Positions 8,278 to 16,745 of a stretch of DNA of 64,000 nucleotides are shown piece by piece. The notes beneath the pieces were generated by a model. The model saw nothing but the letters and a program-made list of their open reading frames with translations, was not told where the DNA came from and ran no database searches. Positions within the stretch are counted from its first letter, which is position 1. Each line of letters opens with the position of its first letter. Both the position numbers and the translations under genes were made by a program. The stretch comes from an uncultured Bacteroidota bacterium (GTDB lineage: Bacteria; Bacteroidota; Bacteroidia; Flavobacteriales; Flavobacteriaceae): positions 1-64,000 of the forward strand of contig CACJRP010000003.1 of the NCBI GenBank assembly GCA_902595825.1, written 5' to 3'.

Positions 8278-8499
8278 TTATAAATCAAAAACAGAAGTTC
8301 TTTTACCATATAAAAGATCTTTCATTTTTAACCAAAAAGCTAATACCAAATAAATAACAAAACCACCAAAAACAGTCGCAAAAGATGCATATATGAAAAA
8401 CAATCGAACAGACTTTACTTTCATTCCCAAGAAATCAGCTAATCGTGAGCATACAGCAAAGCCATATTTTTCTAGTAAAATTCTCAAATGATATGTCAT
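8278..8499 (-). CDS. PspC-domain family protein
   Basis: This 73-residue protein has one main membrane helix (LFFIYASFATVFGGFVIYLVLAFWL) after an amphipathic SRLADFLGMKVKSVRL segment, the layout of the short flavobacterial PspC-family proteins, which also end in KRTSVFDL. PspC in other bacteria belongs to the envelope (phage-shock) stress response; whether this short form signals is unknown. Its ATG overlaps the stop of the rhodanese gene by 4 bases, so the two are translationally coupled. Confidence 0.75.
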   Translation of the reverse strand: MTYHLRILLEKYGFAVCSRLADFLGMKVKSVRLFFIYASFATVFGGFVIYLVLAFWLKMKDLLYGKRTSVFDL

Positions 8500-8813
8500 C
8501 TAATAGTTTTTTTATATTTTTCCCATTCTAATATTCCACCATCTAAATTAAATGTTTCTTGAAATCCTAATTGGTCAAGAATATTACAAGCTTTTTGACT
8601 TCTAATACCAGATCGACAGTAAACAAAAATTTTAGAGTTTTTATCTAATTTTTCAACTATATTAATAAATTCACTTGGCTTAAGTATATCTGCTAAAATA
8701 GAACCAGGAATAGATTTTTCATCAAATTCCTCCAAGGTTCTAACATCCAAAATTATTTGTTTTTGATCCGAATCTATATTTTTAGACCAAACTTCGCACT
8801 GTAGATTTATCAT
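8496..8813 (-). CDS. Rhodanese-like domain protein
   Basis: This 105-residue single-domain protein has the rhodanese fold pattern: ILDVRTLEEFDEKSIPGSI near the front and the active-site loop VYCRSGIRS with the catalytic Cys, followed by ACNILDQLGF and LDGGILEW. These proteins move sulfur between thiols; the acceptor is unknown. There is no signal peptide, so it is probably cytoplasmic. It is first of a two-gene transcript with the PspC-like gene and is divergent from yceI. Confidence 0.88.
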   Translation of the reverse strand: MINLQCEVWSKNIDSDQKQIILDVRTLEEFDEKSIPGSILADILKPSEFINIVEKLDKNSKIFVYCRSGIRSQKACNILDQLGFQETFNLDGGILEWEKYKKTIR

Positions 8814-8890
8814 TTATCAAAAATAACATATGTAAGGAAAATATTCTTAAAGTTTTATCAAGTTTTCTATTTTTACAAAAATAATTAAAA

Positions 8891-9463
8891 ATGAAACTAA
8901 AAACTTTAACATACATAATATTCTTAATTACAGTACTTTCTAGTAATGTTTATTGTCAAGACCTCATACTTGATAACATAAATAGTTCAATTAAATGGAC
9001 TGGAAAGGAAATAACTACAAAAACTCACTATGGTTCATTAAAGTTTGAAGAAGGAAAAATTAGCATGAAAGGAAAAAAAATTATAAGTGGTAAGTTCATA
9101 GTTGATATGAAATCCATAGATTGTGAAGATCTTTCAGGAAAATCCAAAAATTATCTTGAGTCACATTTAAAGTCCGAAGATTTTTTTGGAGTCGAAGATT
9201 ATCCTAAAGCTACTTTATCTATAAAAACCTCTGAATTAAAAAGTGATGGAAATCAGCTCGTAGAAGGTGATATAACAATAAAAGGAATTACTCAACCTAT
9301 AAGTTTTAATATTTTGATTCAAAATAAGGAAGGAAAAGCCAAATTGACCTTTGACAGAACAAAGCACAATGTTACCTATAGATCAGGCAATTTTTTCCAA
9401 AATCTAGGTGATAAATTAATATACGATGATATTGAAATAGAAGCTAGATTAACTTTTAATTAA
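8891..9463 (+). CDS. YceI-like family protein
   Basis: A signal peptide (about 1-22, ending NVYCQ) is followed by a YceI lipocalin-like beta-barrel: SSIKWTGKEITTKTHYGSLK at the front, and LKSEDFFGVEDYPKATLSIK and GDITIKGITQPISFNI in the middle and end. Family members bind long isoprenoids or lipids in the periplasm. The length (190) is normal. It precedes the trp leader on the same strand, but a separate promoter at 9490 suggests it is not part of the trp operon. Confidence 0.9.
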   Translation: MKLKTLTYIIFLITVLSSNVYCQDLILDNINSSIKWTGKEITTKTHYGSLKFEEGKISMKGKKIISGKFIVDMKSIDCEDLSGKSKNYLESHLKSEDFFGVEDYPKATLSIKTSELKSDGNQLVEGDITIKGITQPISFNILIQNKEGKAKLTFDRTKHNVTYRSGNFFQNLGDKLIYDDIEIEARLTFN

Positions 9464-9489
9464 AAAGTTAAATTGTTTAAATTTTAATA

Positions 9490-9497
9490 TATATTTG
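9490..9497 (+). promoter_or_regulatory. trp operon -7 promoter box
   Basis: TATATTTG followed by CAGC fits TAnnTTTG. The box ends 4 bases before the ATG of the leader peptide, so transcription probably starts at or next to that ATG and the leader mRNA would be leaderless. The only nearby TTG (9473-9475) is closer than the usual -33 spacing. Confidence 0.6.
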
Positions 9498-9501
9498 CAG
9501 C

Positions 9502-9549
9502 ATGAAAATTTTTATTTTTAAATGTTGGTGGTTTTATATGGATTTATAA
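9502..9549 (+). CDS. trpL: trp operon leader peptide (tandem Trp codons)
   Basis: A 15-codon ORF, MKIFIFKCWWFYMDL, too short for the ORF track, lies between the trp promoter and trpE. Trp codons 9 and 10 are adjacent (TGG TGG at 9526-9531). The stop (9547-9549) is 32 bases before a terminator stem. Between them TCGTGA (9552-9557) can pair perfectly with TCACGA (9591-9596), which covers the loop and start of the 3' arm of that stem. Ribosome stalling at the Trp codons would leave TCGTGA free (antitermination); reaching the stop would cover it (termination). This is the classical attenuation logic, with nothing else in the 157-base gap. Confidence 0.85.
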   Translation: MKIFIFKCWWFYMDL

Positions 9550-9581
9550 ATTCGTGAAAACAATCTCTATTTTTATTTATT

Positions 9582-9607
9582 GGCTTGTCATCACGACAGG
9601 CTTTTTT
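9582..9607 (+). terminator. Attenuator terminator upstream of trpE
   Basis: GGCTTGTC-ATCAC-GACAGGCT forms an 8-bp stem (two G-U pairs) with a 5-base loop, followed directly by six T residues. It lies after the Trp-Trp leader peptide and before the trpE coding start, so it acts as a conditional stop for the whole trp operon. Confidence 0.85.
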
Positions 9608-9620
9608 ATTTGAATACGAC

Positions 9621-11024
9621 TTGAAAAAAATAAAGTTTAAAACATATCACAAAAAAATTCTTTCAGATAAACTAACTCCCGTTAGCATTTATTTGAAACT
9701 TAGGGACAGATTTGCAAATAGTCTACTTCTTGAAAGCAGCGATTACGATGTTAACAATAAAAACTTTTCCTATATATGTTGCGAGCCAATAGCATCTATA
9801 AGTATAAGAAATAGAGAAATAACTTACACTTACCCAAGTCAAAAAAAAATAACTACAAAATTCAAAAAAAATGATAGTATCCCATTATTGATAGAAAAAT
9901 TTTCTAAAAAATTTGATTATAATCACAAAAAATACAGCTTCGTAACTAATGGGCTTTTTGGATATATTTCGCACGAAACCATATCACATTTTGAAGATCT
10001 AGATTTAGACAAAAATAAAGATAATATAGAAATACCAGATTTATATTATGCTGTTTATAAATACATAATTTGTATAAGCTTATTTAATCACGAGGCACAT
10101 ATTTTCTGCCACTCAGTAAATGGTGAAAACGACATTAGCGTTATTAATAAACTTTTAATAAGTGATATACCAACAAATTATTCTTTTACTAAAAAAGGCA
10201 AAAAAGTTTCAAATTTTACTGATAAAGAGTTTATTGATCTAGTAAAAAAAGGAAAGGATCATTGTTTTAGAGGAGATGTTTTCCAGATAGTTTTATCAAG
10301 AAGGTTTTCTCAAAGTTTTTATGGAGACGAATTTAATGTCTATAGAGCATTGAGGTCTATTAATCCATCTCCATACCTTTTTTTCTTTGATTACGGAAGC
10401 TTTAAAATTTTTGGTAGTTCTCCGGAAGCACAGATAATAATTGAAAATCGAAGAGCCGAAATACACCCCATAGCAGGAACATTCAAAAGAACAGGAAATG
10501 ACATTAAAGACAAAGAGTTAGCAGAAAAGTTGAAAAAAGATCCTAAGGAAAATAGTGAACATGTCATGCTTGTAGACCTGGCCAGAAACGATTTAAGTAG
10601 AAATGGAACTGAGGTCAAAGTTGAAAAAAACAGACAAATACAATTTTTTTCACATGTTATTCATCTTGTTTCAAAGGTGACAGGAAAACTAAATCCTTTA
10701 ACCAATAATTTTCAGGTTGTTGCTGACACATTTCCCGCTGGTACTTTATCAGGTGCTCCAAAACACATGGCTTTAAAACTTATTGATAAGTATGAAAATA
10801 TTGCAAGAAATTTTTATGGAGGTGCATTAGGTTATTTTGATTTTGAAGGAAATTTTAATCATTGCATTATCATTAGATCTTTTCTAAGTAAAAATCAAAT
10901 TATTCATTACCAAGCAGGTGCGGGTGTTGTTGCAAAATCGAAACCAAAAAAAGAGTTGGAAGAAGTATACAATAAATTGGGAGCTTTGGAAAAAGCATTG
11001 GAAATAGCTGAAAAAATAACATGA
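9621..11024 (+). CDS. trpE: Anthranilate synthase component I
   Basis: It converts chorismate plus ammonia (from TrpG) to anthranilate, the first committed Trp step. The LLES segment (NSLLLESSDYD) is the known Trp feedback-binding motif. The chorismate-binding C-terminal half is complete (HPIAGTFKRTG, PKENSEHVMLVDLARND, FPAGTLSGAPK, YHYQAGAGVV-like end). The track start at 9585 is a TTG inside the attenuator stem; the in-frame TTG at 9621 gives MKKIKFKTYHKKILSD and 467 residues, the usual flavobacterial length, so I use that. No in-frame ATG exists nearby. Its last codons overlap trpG by 4 bases. Confidence 0.95.
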   Translation: MKKIKFKTYHKKILSDKLTPVSIYLKLRDRFANSLLLESSDYDVNNKNFSYICCEPIASISIRNREITYTYPSQKKITTKFKKNDSIPLLIEKFSKKFDYNHKKYSFVTNGLFGYISHETISHFEDLDLDKNKDNIEIPDLYYAVYKYIICISLFNHEAHIFCHSVNGENDISVINKLLISDIPTNYSFTKKGKKVSNFTDKEFIDLVKKGKDHCFRGDVFQIVLSRRFSQSFYGDEFNVYRALRSINPSPYLFFFDYGSFKIFGSSPEAQIIIENRRAEIHPIAGTFKRTGNDIKDKELAEKLKKDPKENSEHVMLVDLARNDLSRNGTEVKVEKNRQIQFFSHVIHLVSKVTGKLNPLTNNFQVVADTFPAGTLSGAPKHMALKLIDKYENIARNFYGGALGYFDFEGNFNHCIIIRSFLSKNQIIHYQAGAGVVAKSKPKKELEEVYNKLGALEKALEIAEKIT

Positions 11025-11584
11025 AAAAAATATTTGTAGTTGATAATTACGACTCTTTCACTTACAATCTAGTTCACATATTAAGGGACTTAAATTGTAA
11101 TCTTGAGGTTAAAAGAAATGATGACTTTAACTTAGATGAAATAAATGGTTATGATTACATTCTTTTGTCGCCTGGTCCAGGAATACCAAAAGAATCGGGT
11201 TTATTGAATGAAGTAATTAAAAAATATCACAAGACTAAAAATATTTTGGGAGTATGTTTGGGAATGCAAGCAATAGGGGAAGTTTTTGGTGGTGAAATTG
11301 AGAATTTAAAAAATGTATATCATGGAGTTGAAACAAGCATTAAAATCATCAATCACAAAAAATTATTTCTAGATATTCCTGAAAATATAATGGTGGGAAG
11401 ATATCATTCATGGGTTGTTAAGCATCCCTTACCAAGTTGTCTTATTGCAACATCCTTTGATAAGAACGGTTATCTAATGTCCCTTAGACACAAAAACTAC
11501 AATGTCTCTGGGGTTCAATTTCATCCTGAATCAATATTGACAAAATATGGGAAAAAAATTCTTCAAAATTGGATAAATGATTAA
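11021..11584 (+). CDS. trpG: Anthranilate synthase component II (glutamine amidotransferase)
   Basis: A class I glutamine amidotransferase of 187 residues that supplies ammonia to TrpE. Visible are DNYDSFTYNLVH at the front, LLSPGPGIP, the nucleophile loop GVCLGMQAIGE (Cys about residue 80) and the His/Glu end VQFHPESILT. It overlaps trpE by 4 bases and trpD by up to 8, so it is translationally coupled inside the trp operon. Confidence 0.96.
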   Translation: MKKIFVVDNYDSFTYNLVHILRDLNCNLEVKRNDDFNLDEINGYDYILLSPGPGIPKESGLLNEVIKKYHKTKNILGVCLGMQAIGEVFGGEIENLKNVYHGVETSIKIINHKKLFLDIPENIMVGRYHSWVVKHPLPSCLIATSFDKNGYLMSLRHKNYNVSGVQFHPESILTKYGKKILQNWIND

Positions 11585-12572
11585 TATGAAAAAAACTTTA
11601 GAAAAATTAATATCAAAAGAATATCTAACCGCCTCTGAGGCTGAAAAATGCCTTATTGAAATAACTGAAGGAAAACATCATGATATTCTCGTGTCATCTT
11701 TTTTGACAACTTTTATGATGAGAACAGTATCTATAGAAGAGTTAAATGGTTTTAGAAATGCATTACTTAATTTGTGCATTAAGGTAGATTTGTCCGATTA
11801 CGATACAATTGATTTGTGTGGTACGGGGGGAGATGAAAAAAATACTTTCAATATTTCAACTTTGTCATCTTTTATAACTGCTGGTTCGGGAATTAAAGTT
11901 GCAAAGCATGGTAATTATGGCATTTCTTCGAATTGCGGATCAAGTAATGTCCTGGAATTTTTAGGGATTAGATTTTCCAATGATGAAAGTTACTTAAAAA
12001 ATTGCATCGATAAAGCTGGAATATGTTTTCTTCACGCGCCATTATTTCATCCAGCTATGAAAAATGTAGCTTCTGTTAGAAAAAATTTAGGAATCAAGAC
12101 TTTTTTTAATATTTTGGGTCCGCTTGTAAATCCTGTTAATCCTAAAAATCAACTTACTGGTGTTTATAACCTAGAAACTGCAAGATTGTATGGCTATTTT
12201 TTTCAACAAACAAATAAAAACTACGCAATTACTTATTCATTAGACGGCTACGATGAAATTTCTCTGACTGGCCCAACAAAATTGATTCGAAATTCTGGAG
12301 AGTTTATTTTCGATCCTCATCATTTTGGGTATAAAATTATAACAAAGGAATCCATAAGTGGAGGAAGTAGTGTAGAAAATTCGGCCTTTATTTTCAAATC
12401 TATATTAGAAGGAAATGGTTCTAAGGAGCAAAATAATGTTGTTTGCGCTAATGCAGCGATGGCAATATCTACATCTACAAATTTAGATATTGATGAATCT
12501 ATAAAATTAGCTGAGGATTCATTGTATAATAAAAAAGCTCTCAAATCCTTTGAAAAACTAGTTAAAATTTAA
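11577..12572 (+). CDS. trpD: Anthranilate phosphoribosyltransferase
   Basis: It joins anthranilate to PRPP. The glycine-rich PRPP loop GTGGDEKNTFNIST is present, followed by KHGNYGISSNCGSSNVLE and the N-x-x-GPLVNP motif (NILGPLVNP). Length 331 is normal. The first ATG (11577) overlaps trpG by 8 bases; a second in-frame ATG three codons later (11586) would remove the overlap. trpC follows after 2 bases. Confidence 0.96.
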   Translation: MINMKKTLEKLISKEYLTASEAEKCLIEITEGKHHDILVSSFLTTFMMRTVSIEELNGFRNALLNLCIKVDLSDYDTIDLCGTGGDEKNTFNISTLSSFITAGSGIKVAKHGNYGISSNCGSSNVLEFLGIRFSNDESYLKNCIDKAGICFLHAPLFHPAMKNVASVRKNLGIKTFFNILGPLVNPVNPKNQLTGVYNLETARLYGYFFQQTNKNYAITYSLDGYDEISLTGPTKLIRNSGEFIFDPHHFGYKIITKESISGGSSVENSAFIFKSILEGNGSKEQNNVVCANAAMAISTSTNLDIDESIKLAEDSLYNKKALKSFEKLVKI

Positions 12573-12574
12573 AT

Positions 12575-13366
12575 ATGTCTATATTAAAAAATATTGTAAT
12601 TGACTTAAAAAAAGAACTGAAACTTAAAAAAAGTATTATTCCCGTTTCTGAATATGAAAAAATGTCCCTTTTTGCAAGAAATACAATTTCAATGAGTGAT
12701 TCAATTAAAAAGAATAATTTTGGAATTATAGCTGAATTCAAAAGACGTTCTCCATCAAAAAATGAAATTAATAATAAATTATCTGTTCATGAAGTTTGCA
12801 GAAACTATCAAATTTTTGGTGCAAGCGGATTATCGATATTAACTAATTTAAAGTATTTTGGAGGGAGCTTGGAGGACTTAGCATTAGCCAGATCTGCTTG
12901 CACTTTGCCCATATTAAGAAAAGATTTTATAATTGATGAATATCAAATTTATGAGGCTAAAGCCTTTGGTGCTGATACTATTTTACTCATATCTTCAATA
13001 CTTACAAGAGACGAAATAGCCAATTTGTCAAAAAAAGCAAAAGAGTTGAATTTAGAGGTTCTTTTAGAAGTTCATAATAATGAAGAATTAAAAGAAGGGT
13101 TAGTTGAGCACGTGGACATTATAGGAGTAAACAACAGAAATCTGAAATCTTTCAAAACTGATATACAAATTAGTGAAAAACTTTTCAATCAAATACCCAA
13201 TAAATTTTTAAAAATTTCTGAAAGTGGGCTGAATAACGATAATTCAATAAAAAAATTAAAGAAAATTGGATACCAAGGGTTTTTGATAGGAGAAAAGTTT
13301 ATGGTATCCAGTGATCCAGGTAAAGAGTTAAAAAAAACTTTAGAAAATTTAACTTATGAAAATTAA
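12575..13366 (+). CDS. trpC: Indole-3-glycerol-phosphate synthase
   Basis: A TIM-barrel enzyme of 263 residues that closes the indole ring. The signature IIAEFKRRSPSKNEIN holds the catalytic Glu/Lys region, followed by LRKDFIIDEYQIYEAKAFGAD (catalytic Lys), the LLEVH and GVNNRNL strands, and SESGLN at the end. TrpC and TrpF are separate proteins here, not a fusion. It overlaps trpF by 11 bases. Confidence 0.96.
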   Translation: MSILKNIVIDLKKELKLKKSIIPVSEYEKMSLFARNTISMSDSIKKNNFGIIAEFKRRSPSKNEINNKLSVHEVCRNYQIFGASGLSILTNLKYFGGSLEDLALARSACTLPILRKDFIIDEYQIYEAKAFGADTILLISSILTRDEIANLSKKAKELNLEVLLEVHNNEELKEGLVEHVDIIGVNNRNLKSFKTDIQISEKLFNQIPNKFLKISESGLNNDNSIKKLKKIGYQGFLIGEKFMVSSDPGKELKKTLENLTYEN

Positions 13367-13985
13367 AATTTGTGGTTTGAAGTTTGAATCAAATATTATA
13401 AGTCTTTCTAAATTAGAACCTGATTACATGGGTTTTATTTTTTGGAATAAATCAAAAAGACATGTCAAAGGTTCCACTCCAAATCTCTCAGAAACCAAAA
13501 TAAAAAAAACAGGGGTTTTTGTAAATGCTGATTTTGAAAATATTAAGGCAAAAACTTATGGTCATAAATTAAAGGCAATTCAACTTCATGGGCAAGAATC
13601 TCCTGAATTTTGCAAAAAAATAAAGAATTTAGGAGTTGAAATTATTAAAGCTTTTAGTGTTGATGAAAATTTTAATTTTGATATTTTGGAAAAGTATGAC
13701 TTGTTTAGTGATTATTTTTTATTTGACACAAGAGGGAAATCTCCTGGTGGAAATGGTATTTCCTTCAACTGGGAGATTTTAAGAAATTATAAATACAAGA
13801 AAAAGTTTTTTCTAAGTGGAGGTATAGGTCTAGAAAGCGTTGATGCAATAAAAAAAATAAAAAATCTTGACATACCCTTGTTCTGCATTGATATAAATAG
13901 CAGATTCGAATTAAATCCAGGAAAAAAAAATATAGAATTGATTAAATCTTTTAAAAATAATTTAGAAAATGAAATACAAAGTTGA
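13356..13985 (+). CDS. trpF: Phosphoribosylanthranilate isomerase
   Basis: This isomerase of 209 residues begins KIKICGLKFESNI, with the catalytic Cys in ICGL, and continues YMGFIFWNKSKRHV, IQLHGQE, the catalytic Asp in LFDTRGKSPGGNG and the phosphate-binding FFLSGGIGLESV. It sits between trpC (11-base overlap) and trpB (17-base overlap), which indicates coupled translation. Confidence 0.96.
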   Translation: MKIKICGLKFESNIISLSKLEPDYMGFIFWNKSKRHVKGSTPNLSETKIKKTGVFVNADFENIKAKTYGHKLKAIQLHGQESPEFCKKIKNLGVEIIKAFSVDENFNFDILEKYDLFSDYFLFDTRGKSPGGNGISFNWEILRNYKYKKKFFLSGGIGLESVDAIKKIKNLDIPLFCIDINSRFELNPGKKNIELIKSFKNNLENEIQS

Positions 13986-15150
13986 CGAAAAAGGTTTCTA
14001 TGGCAATTTTGGAGGTGCATACATTCCTGAAATGCTATATCCCAATATAAATGAATTAAAAGTAAATTATCTTAAAATAATAAACTCAAAAAACTTTAGA
14101 AAAGATTTCGAAAAATTATTAGCTGAATACGTAGGGAGACCAACTCCTTTATATTTTGCTGAACGGCTTTCCGAAAAATACAACACAAAAATTTACTTAA
14201 AAAGAGAGGACCTCTGTCATACTGGAGCTCACAAAATAAACAATACTATTGGACAAATTTTGTTAGCCAAAAGCTTAAATAAAAAAAGAATTATTGCTGA
14301 GACAGGAGCCGGACAGCACGGAGTTGCTACGGCAACAGTGTGTGCATTAATGGGAATTGATTGTGTAATATACATGGGCGAGGTTGATATTAAACGTCAA
14401 GCACCAAACGTGGCACGAATGAAAATGCTTGGTGCGCAGGTAAAAGAGGCAAAATCCGGAAGTAAAACTCTAAAAGATGCGACTAATGAAGCAATGAGAG
14501 ATTGGATTAATAATCCAAAAGATACTCATTATATTATTGGTTCGGTTGTTGGTCCACATCCTTATCCAGATATGGTTTCACGTTTACAATCTGTAATTAG
14601 TGAAGAGGTTAAGACACAACTTTTAGAAAAAGAAGGTAGAAATTACCCAGATTACCTTATCGCATGTGTTGGTGGCGGAAGTAATGCGGCAGGTCTTTAT
14701 TATCATTATTTGAATAATAAAAAAGTAAAAATAATAGCAGTTGAAGCAGCTGGTAAAGGAATTAATTCTGGTAAAAGTGCAGCAACAATTAAATTGGGTA
14801 AGATTGGAATTATGCACGGTAGTAAAACATTACTTATGCAAAACGAAGACGGACAAATAATTGAACCTTATTCTATTTCAGCAGGTTTAGATTATCCTGG
14901 TATTGGTCCTCTTCATTCTCATATGTATGAGACAAAAAGAGCAAAATTTGTTTCAGTTAATGATAATGAGGCGATGGATTGGGGGCTAACTTTATCTCAG
15001 ATAGAAGGAATTATACCTGCAATTGAAACTGCCCATGCATTTTCAATTTTGGATACAATGGTTTTCAAAAAAAATGATGTGCTCGTTTTTAATTGTTCTG
15101 GAAGAGGTGACAAGGATTTAGAAACTTACATAAAATACTTTAAACTTTAA
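13969..15150 (+). CDS. trpB: Tryptophan synthase beta chain
   Basis: The PLP enzyme that joins indole and serine. The PLP lysine lies in REDLCHTGAHKINNTIGQ; ETGAGQHGVATAT and the phosphate-binding GGGSNAAG (residues about 233-240) are intact. Length 393 is typical for the TrpB1 type that partners TrpA. It begins inside the end of trpF and its stop codon shares one base with the trpA start (TAATG). Confidence 0.97.
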   Translation: MKYKVDEKGFYGNFGGAYIPEMLYPNINELKVNYLKIINSKNFRKDFEKLLAEYVGRPTPLYFAERLSEKYNTKIYLKREDLCHTGAHKINNTIGQILLAKSLNKKRIIAETGAGQHGVATATVCALMGIDCVIYMGEVDIKRQAPNVARMKMLGAQVKEAKSGSKTLKDATNEAMRDWINNPKDTHYIIGSVVGPHPYPDMVSRLQSVISEEVKTQLLEKEGRNYPDYLIACVGGGSNAAGLYYHYLNNKKVKIIAVEAAGKGINSGKSAATIKLGKIGIMHGSKTLLMQNEDGQIIEPYSISAGLDYPGIGPLHSHMYETKRAKFVSVNDNEAMDWGLTLSQIEGIIPAIETAHAFSILDTMVFKKNDVLVFNCSGRGDKDLETYIKYFKL

Positions 15151-15911
15151 TGAATCGAATAGAGAAGAAATTAAAGGAAGAAGAAAAAATACTATCAGTT
15201 TATTTTACTGCTGGTTTTCCTAGATTGGATGATACTTTAGAAATTATATCGAAACTAGAAAAGTCTAATGTAGATTTAATTGAAGTTGGGATTCCTTTTT
15301 CTGACCCTCTGGCTGACGGAGAAACTATCCAAAGAAGTTCAAAAAAAGCAATTGGAAACGGTATGACAATACATAAACTCTTTACTCAACTAAAACATTT
15401 AAGAAAAACGGTGAAAATTCCAGTCATACTTATGGGATATTTAAACCCTATTATGCAATTTGGAATTGAAAAATTCTGTCTGAAATCTAAAGAAATTGGT
15501 GTCGATGGATTAATTATCCCCGATCTTCCTATTGAGATATTTCTTGAAGAATACTTTGACCTATTTAATAAGATAAATCTATTTAATATTTTTTTAATAA
15601 CACCTCAAACCTCTGAAGAAAGGATTAAATTAATAGATAGAAATTCAAAAGGGTTTATCTATATGGTGAGCAGTTCTTCAATAACAGGGTCTAAGAAGAA
15701 CTTGGAGGATACAAGCTTTAAATATTTTGATAAAATTTCAAAAATGAATTTAAATAATCCCACGATTGTTGGATTTGGTATAAGCAATCGTAAGACTTAT
15801 GAAAAAGTTATTAGGAAGAGTAAGGGTGCAATAATAGGTTCATCCTTCATTAATTTTATTGAACAAAATAGTTTAGATAATATAGGAGAATTTATAAAAA
15901 AGTTTAGATGA
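15150..15911 (+). CDS. trpA: Tryptophan synthase alpha chain
   Basis: It cleaves indole-3-glycerol phosphate to indole for TrpB. The signature VDLIEVGIPFSDPLADGETI carries the catalytic Glu (EVGIPFSD) and Asp; IIPDLPIE and the phosphate-site FGISN follow. Length 253 is normal. It is the last gene of the trp operon and ends directly against the convergent yaaA with no spacer. Confidence 0.96.
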   Translation: MNRIEKKLKEEEKILSVYFTAGFPRLDDTLEIISKLEKSNVDLIEVGIPFSDPLADGETIQRSSKKAIGNGMTIHKLFTQLKHLRKTVKIPVILMGYLNPIMQFGIEKFCLKSKEIGVDGLIIPDLPIEIFLEEYFDLFNKINLFNIFLITPQTSEERIKLIDRNSKGFIYMVSSSSITGSKKNLEDTSFKYFDKISKMNLNNPTIVGFGISNRKTYEKVIRKSKGAIIGSSFINFIEQNSLDNIGEFIKKFR

Positions 15912-16682
15912 TTACCTTATAAAAACAGGTTCATTTGAATTGTTTGTTTCATTATCACTAAAAGCATATCCAGCTAAATTAAATCCGAGTATTTGTTTTA
16001 AATTTTTTGAATTATTGTCTATTATATATCTAGCCATAAGTCCCCTTGCCTTTTTTGCATAAAATGAAATTATTTTTAATTTACCATTACTATAATCCTT
16101 AAAAATTGGACTTATTATTTGTGCATCTATTTTGCTTGAATCCACAGCGTTAAAATACTCTTTACTCGCTAAATTCAGCAAAATATCACCACTTGATAAT
16201 TCAGAATTAAGGTAATTGGTAACCAAATCGATCCAAAATTCATGAAGATGATTTGATTTTCCTAATTTGATTTTTGTCTTCATTTCGAGCCGATATGGTT
16301 GGATCAAATCAAGGGGTTTTAAAATACCGTATAGTCCAGAAAGTATTCTTAAATTTTTTTGCATTGTTTTTATCTTAGAATCCGAAATTGAATAAGCATC
16401 TAACCCTGAGTATACATCACCATTAAATGTATAAATACATGGTCTAAAGCTAGAATCGAAGTTTAAATTAGATGAAAGTTTGAAATTTTGATTTCTGTTC
16501 CAATTTAACTGAGCTATTTTTTCTGAAACACCAAGCAAACTTCCTAAAGAACCAACAGACATTTCTTTAAGTTTTGAAATAATATCCTTTGATTCTTTGT
16601 AGAAAATTGGATTTGTGAATTTATCAAATGGTATTTTTGATGTTAAGTTCAATGACTTAGCTGGAGAAATTATAATTTTCAT
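15912..16682 (-). CDS. yaaA: Peroxide stress protein YaaA (DUF328)
   Basis: This 256-residue protein starts MKIIISPAKSLNL, as the YaaA family does, and carries the conserved stretches NGDVYSGLDA, LRILSGLYGILKPLDLIQPYRLEM and FYAKKARGLMARYI. In E. coli, YaaA limits free iron and DNA damage under peroxide stress and binds DNA. It is convergent with trpA with zero spacing and has its own 5' gap of 63 bases to rluD. Confidence 0.92.
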   Translation of the reverse strand: MKIIISPAKSLNLTSKIPFDKFTNPIFYKESKDIISKLKEMSVGSLGSLLGVSEKIAQLNWNRNQNFKLSSNLNFDSSFRPCIYTFNGDVYSGLDAYSISDSKIKTMQKNLRILSGLYGILKPLDLIQPYRLEMKTKIKLGKSNHLHEFWIDLVTNYLNSELSSGDILLNLASKEYFNAVDSSKIDAQIISPIFKDYSNGKLKIISFYAKKARGLMARYIIDNNSKNLKQILGFNLAGYAFSDNETNNSNEPVFIR

Positions 16683-16745
16683 CGTTTACTTTTGATTTCA
16701 AATTTAATAGCTTTTTTTAGAAATCAAAGTTCAAAATTTGATTCT

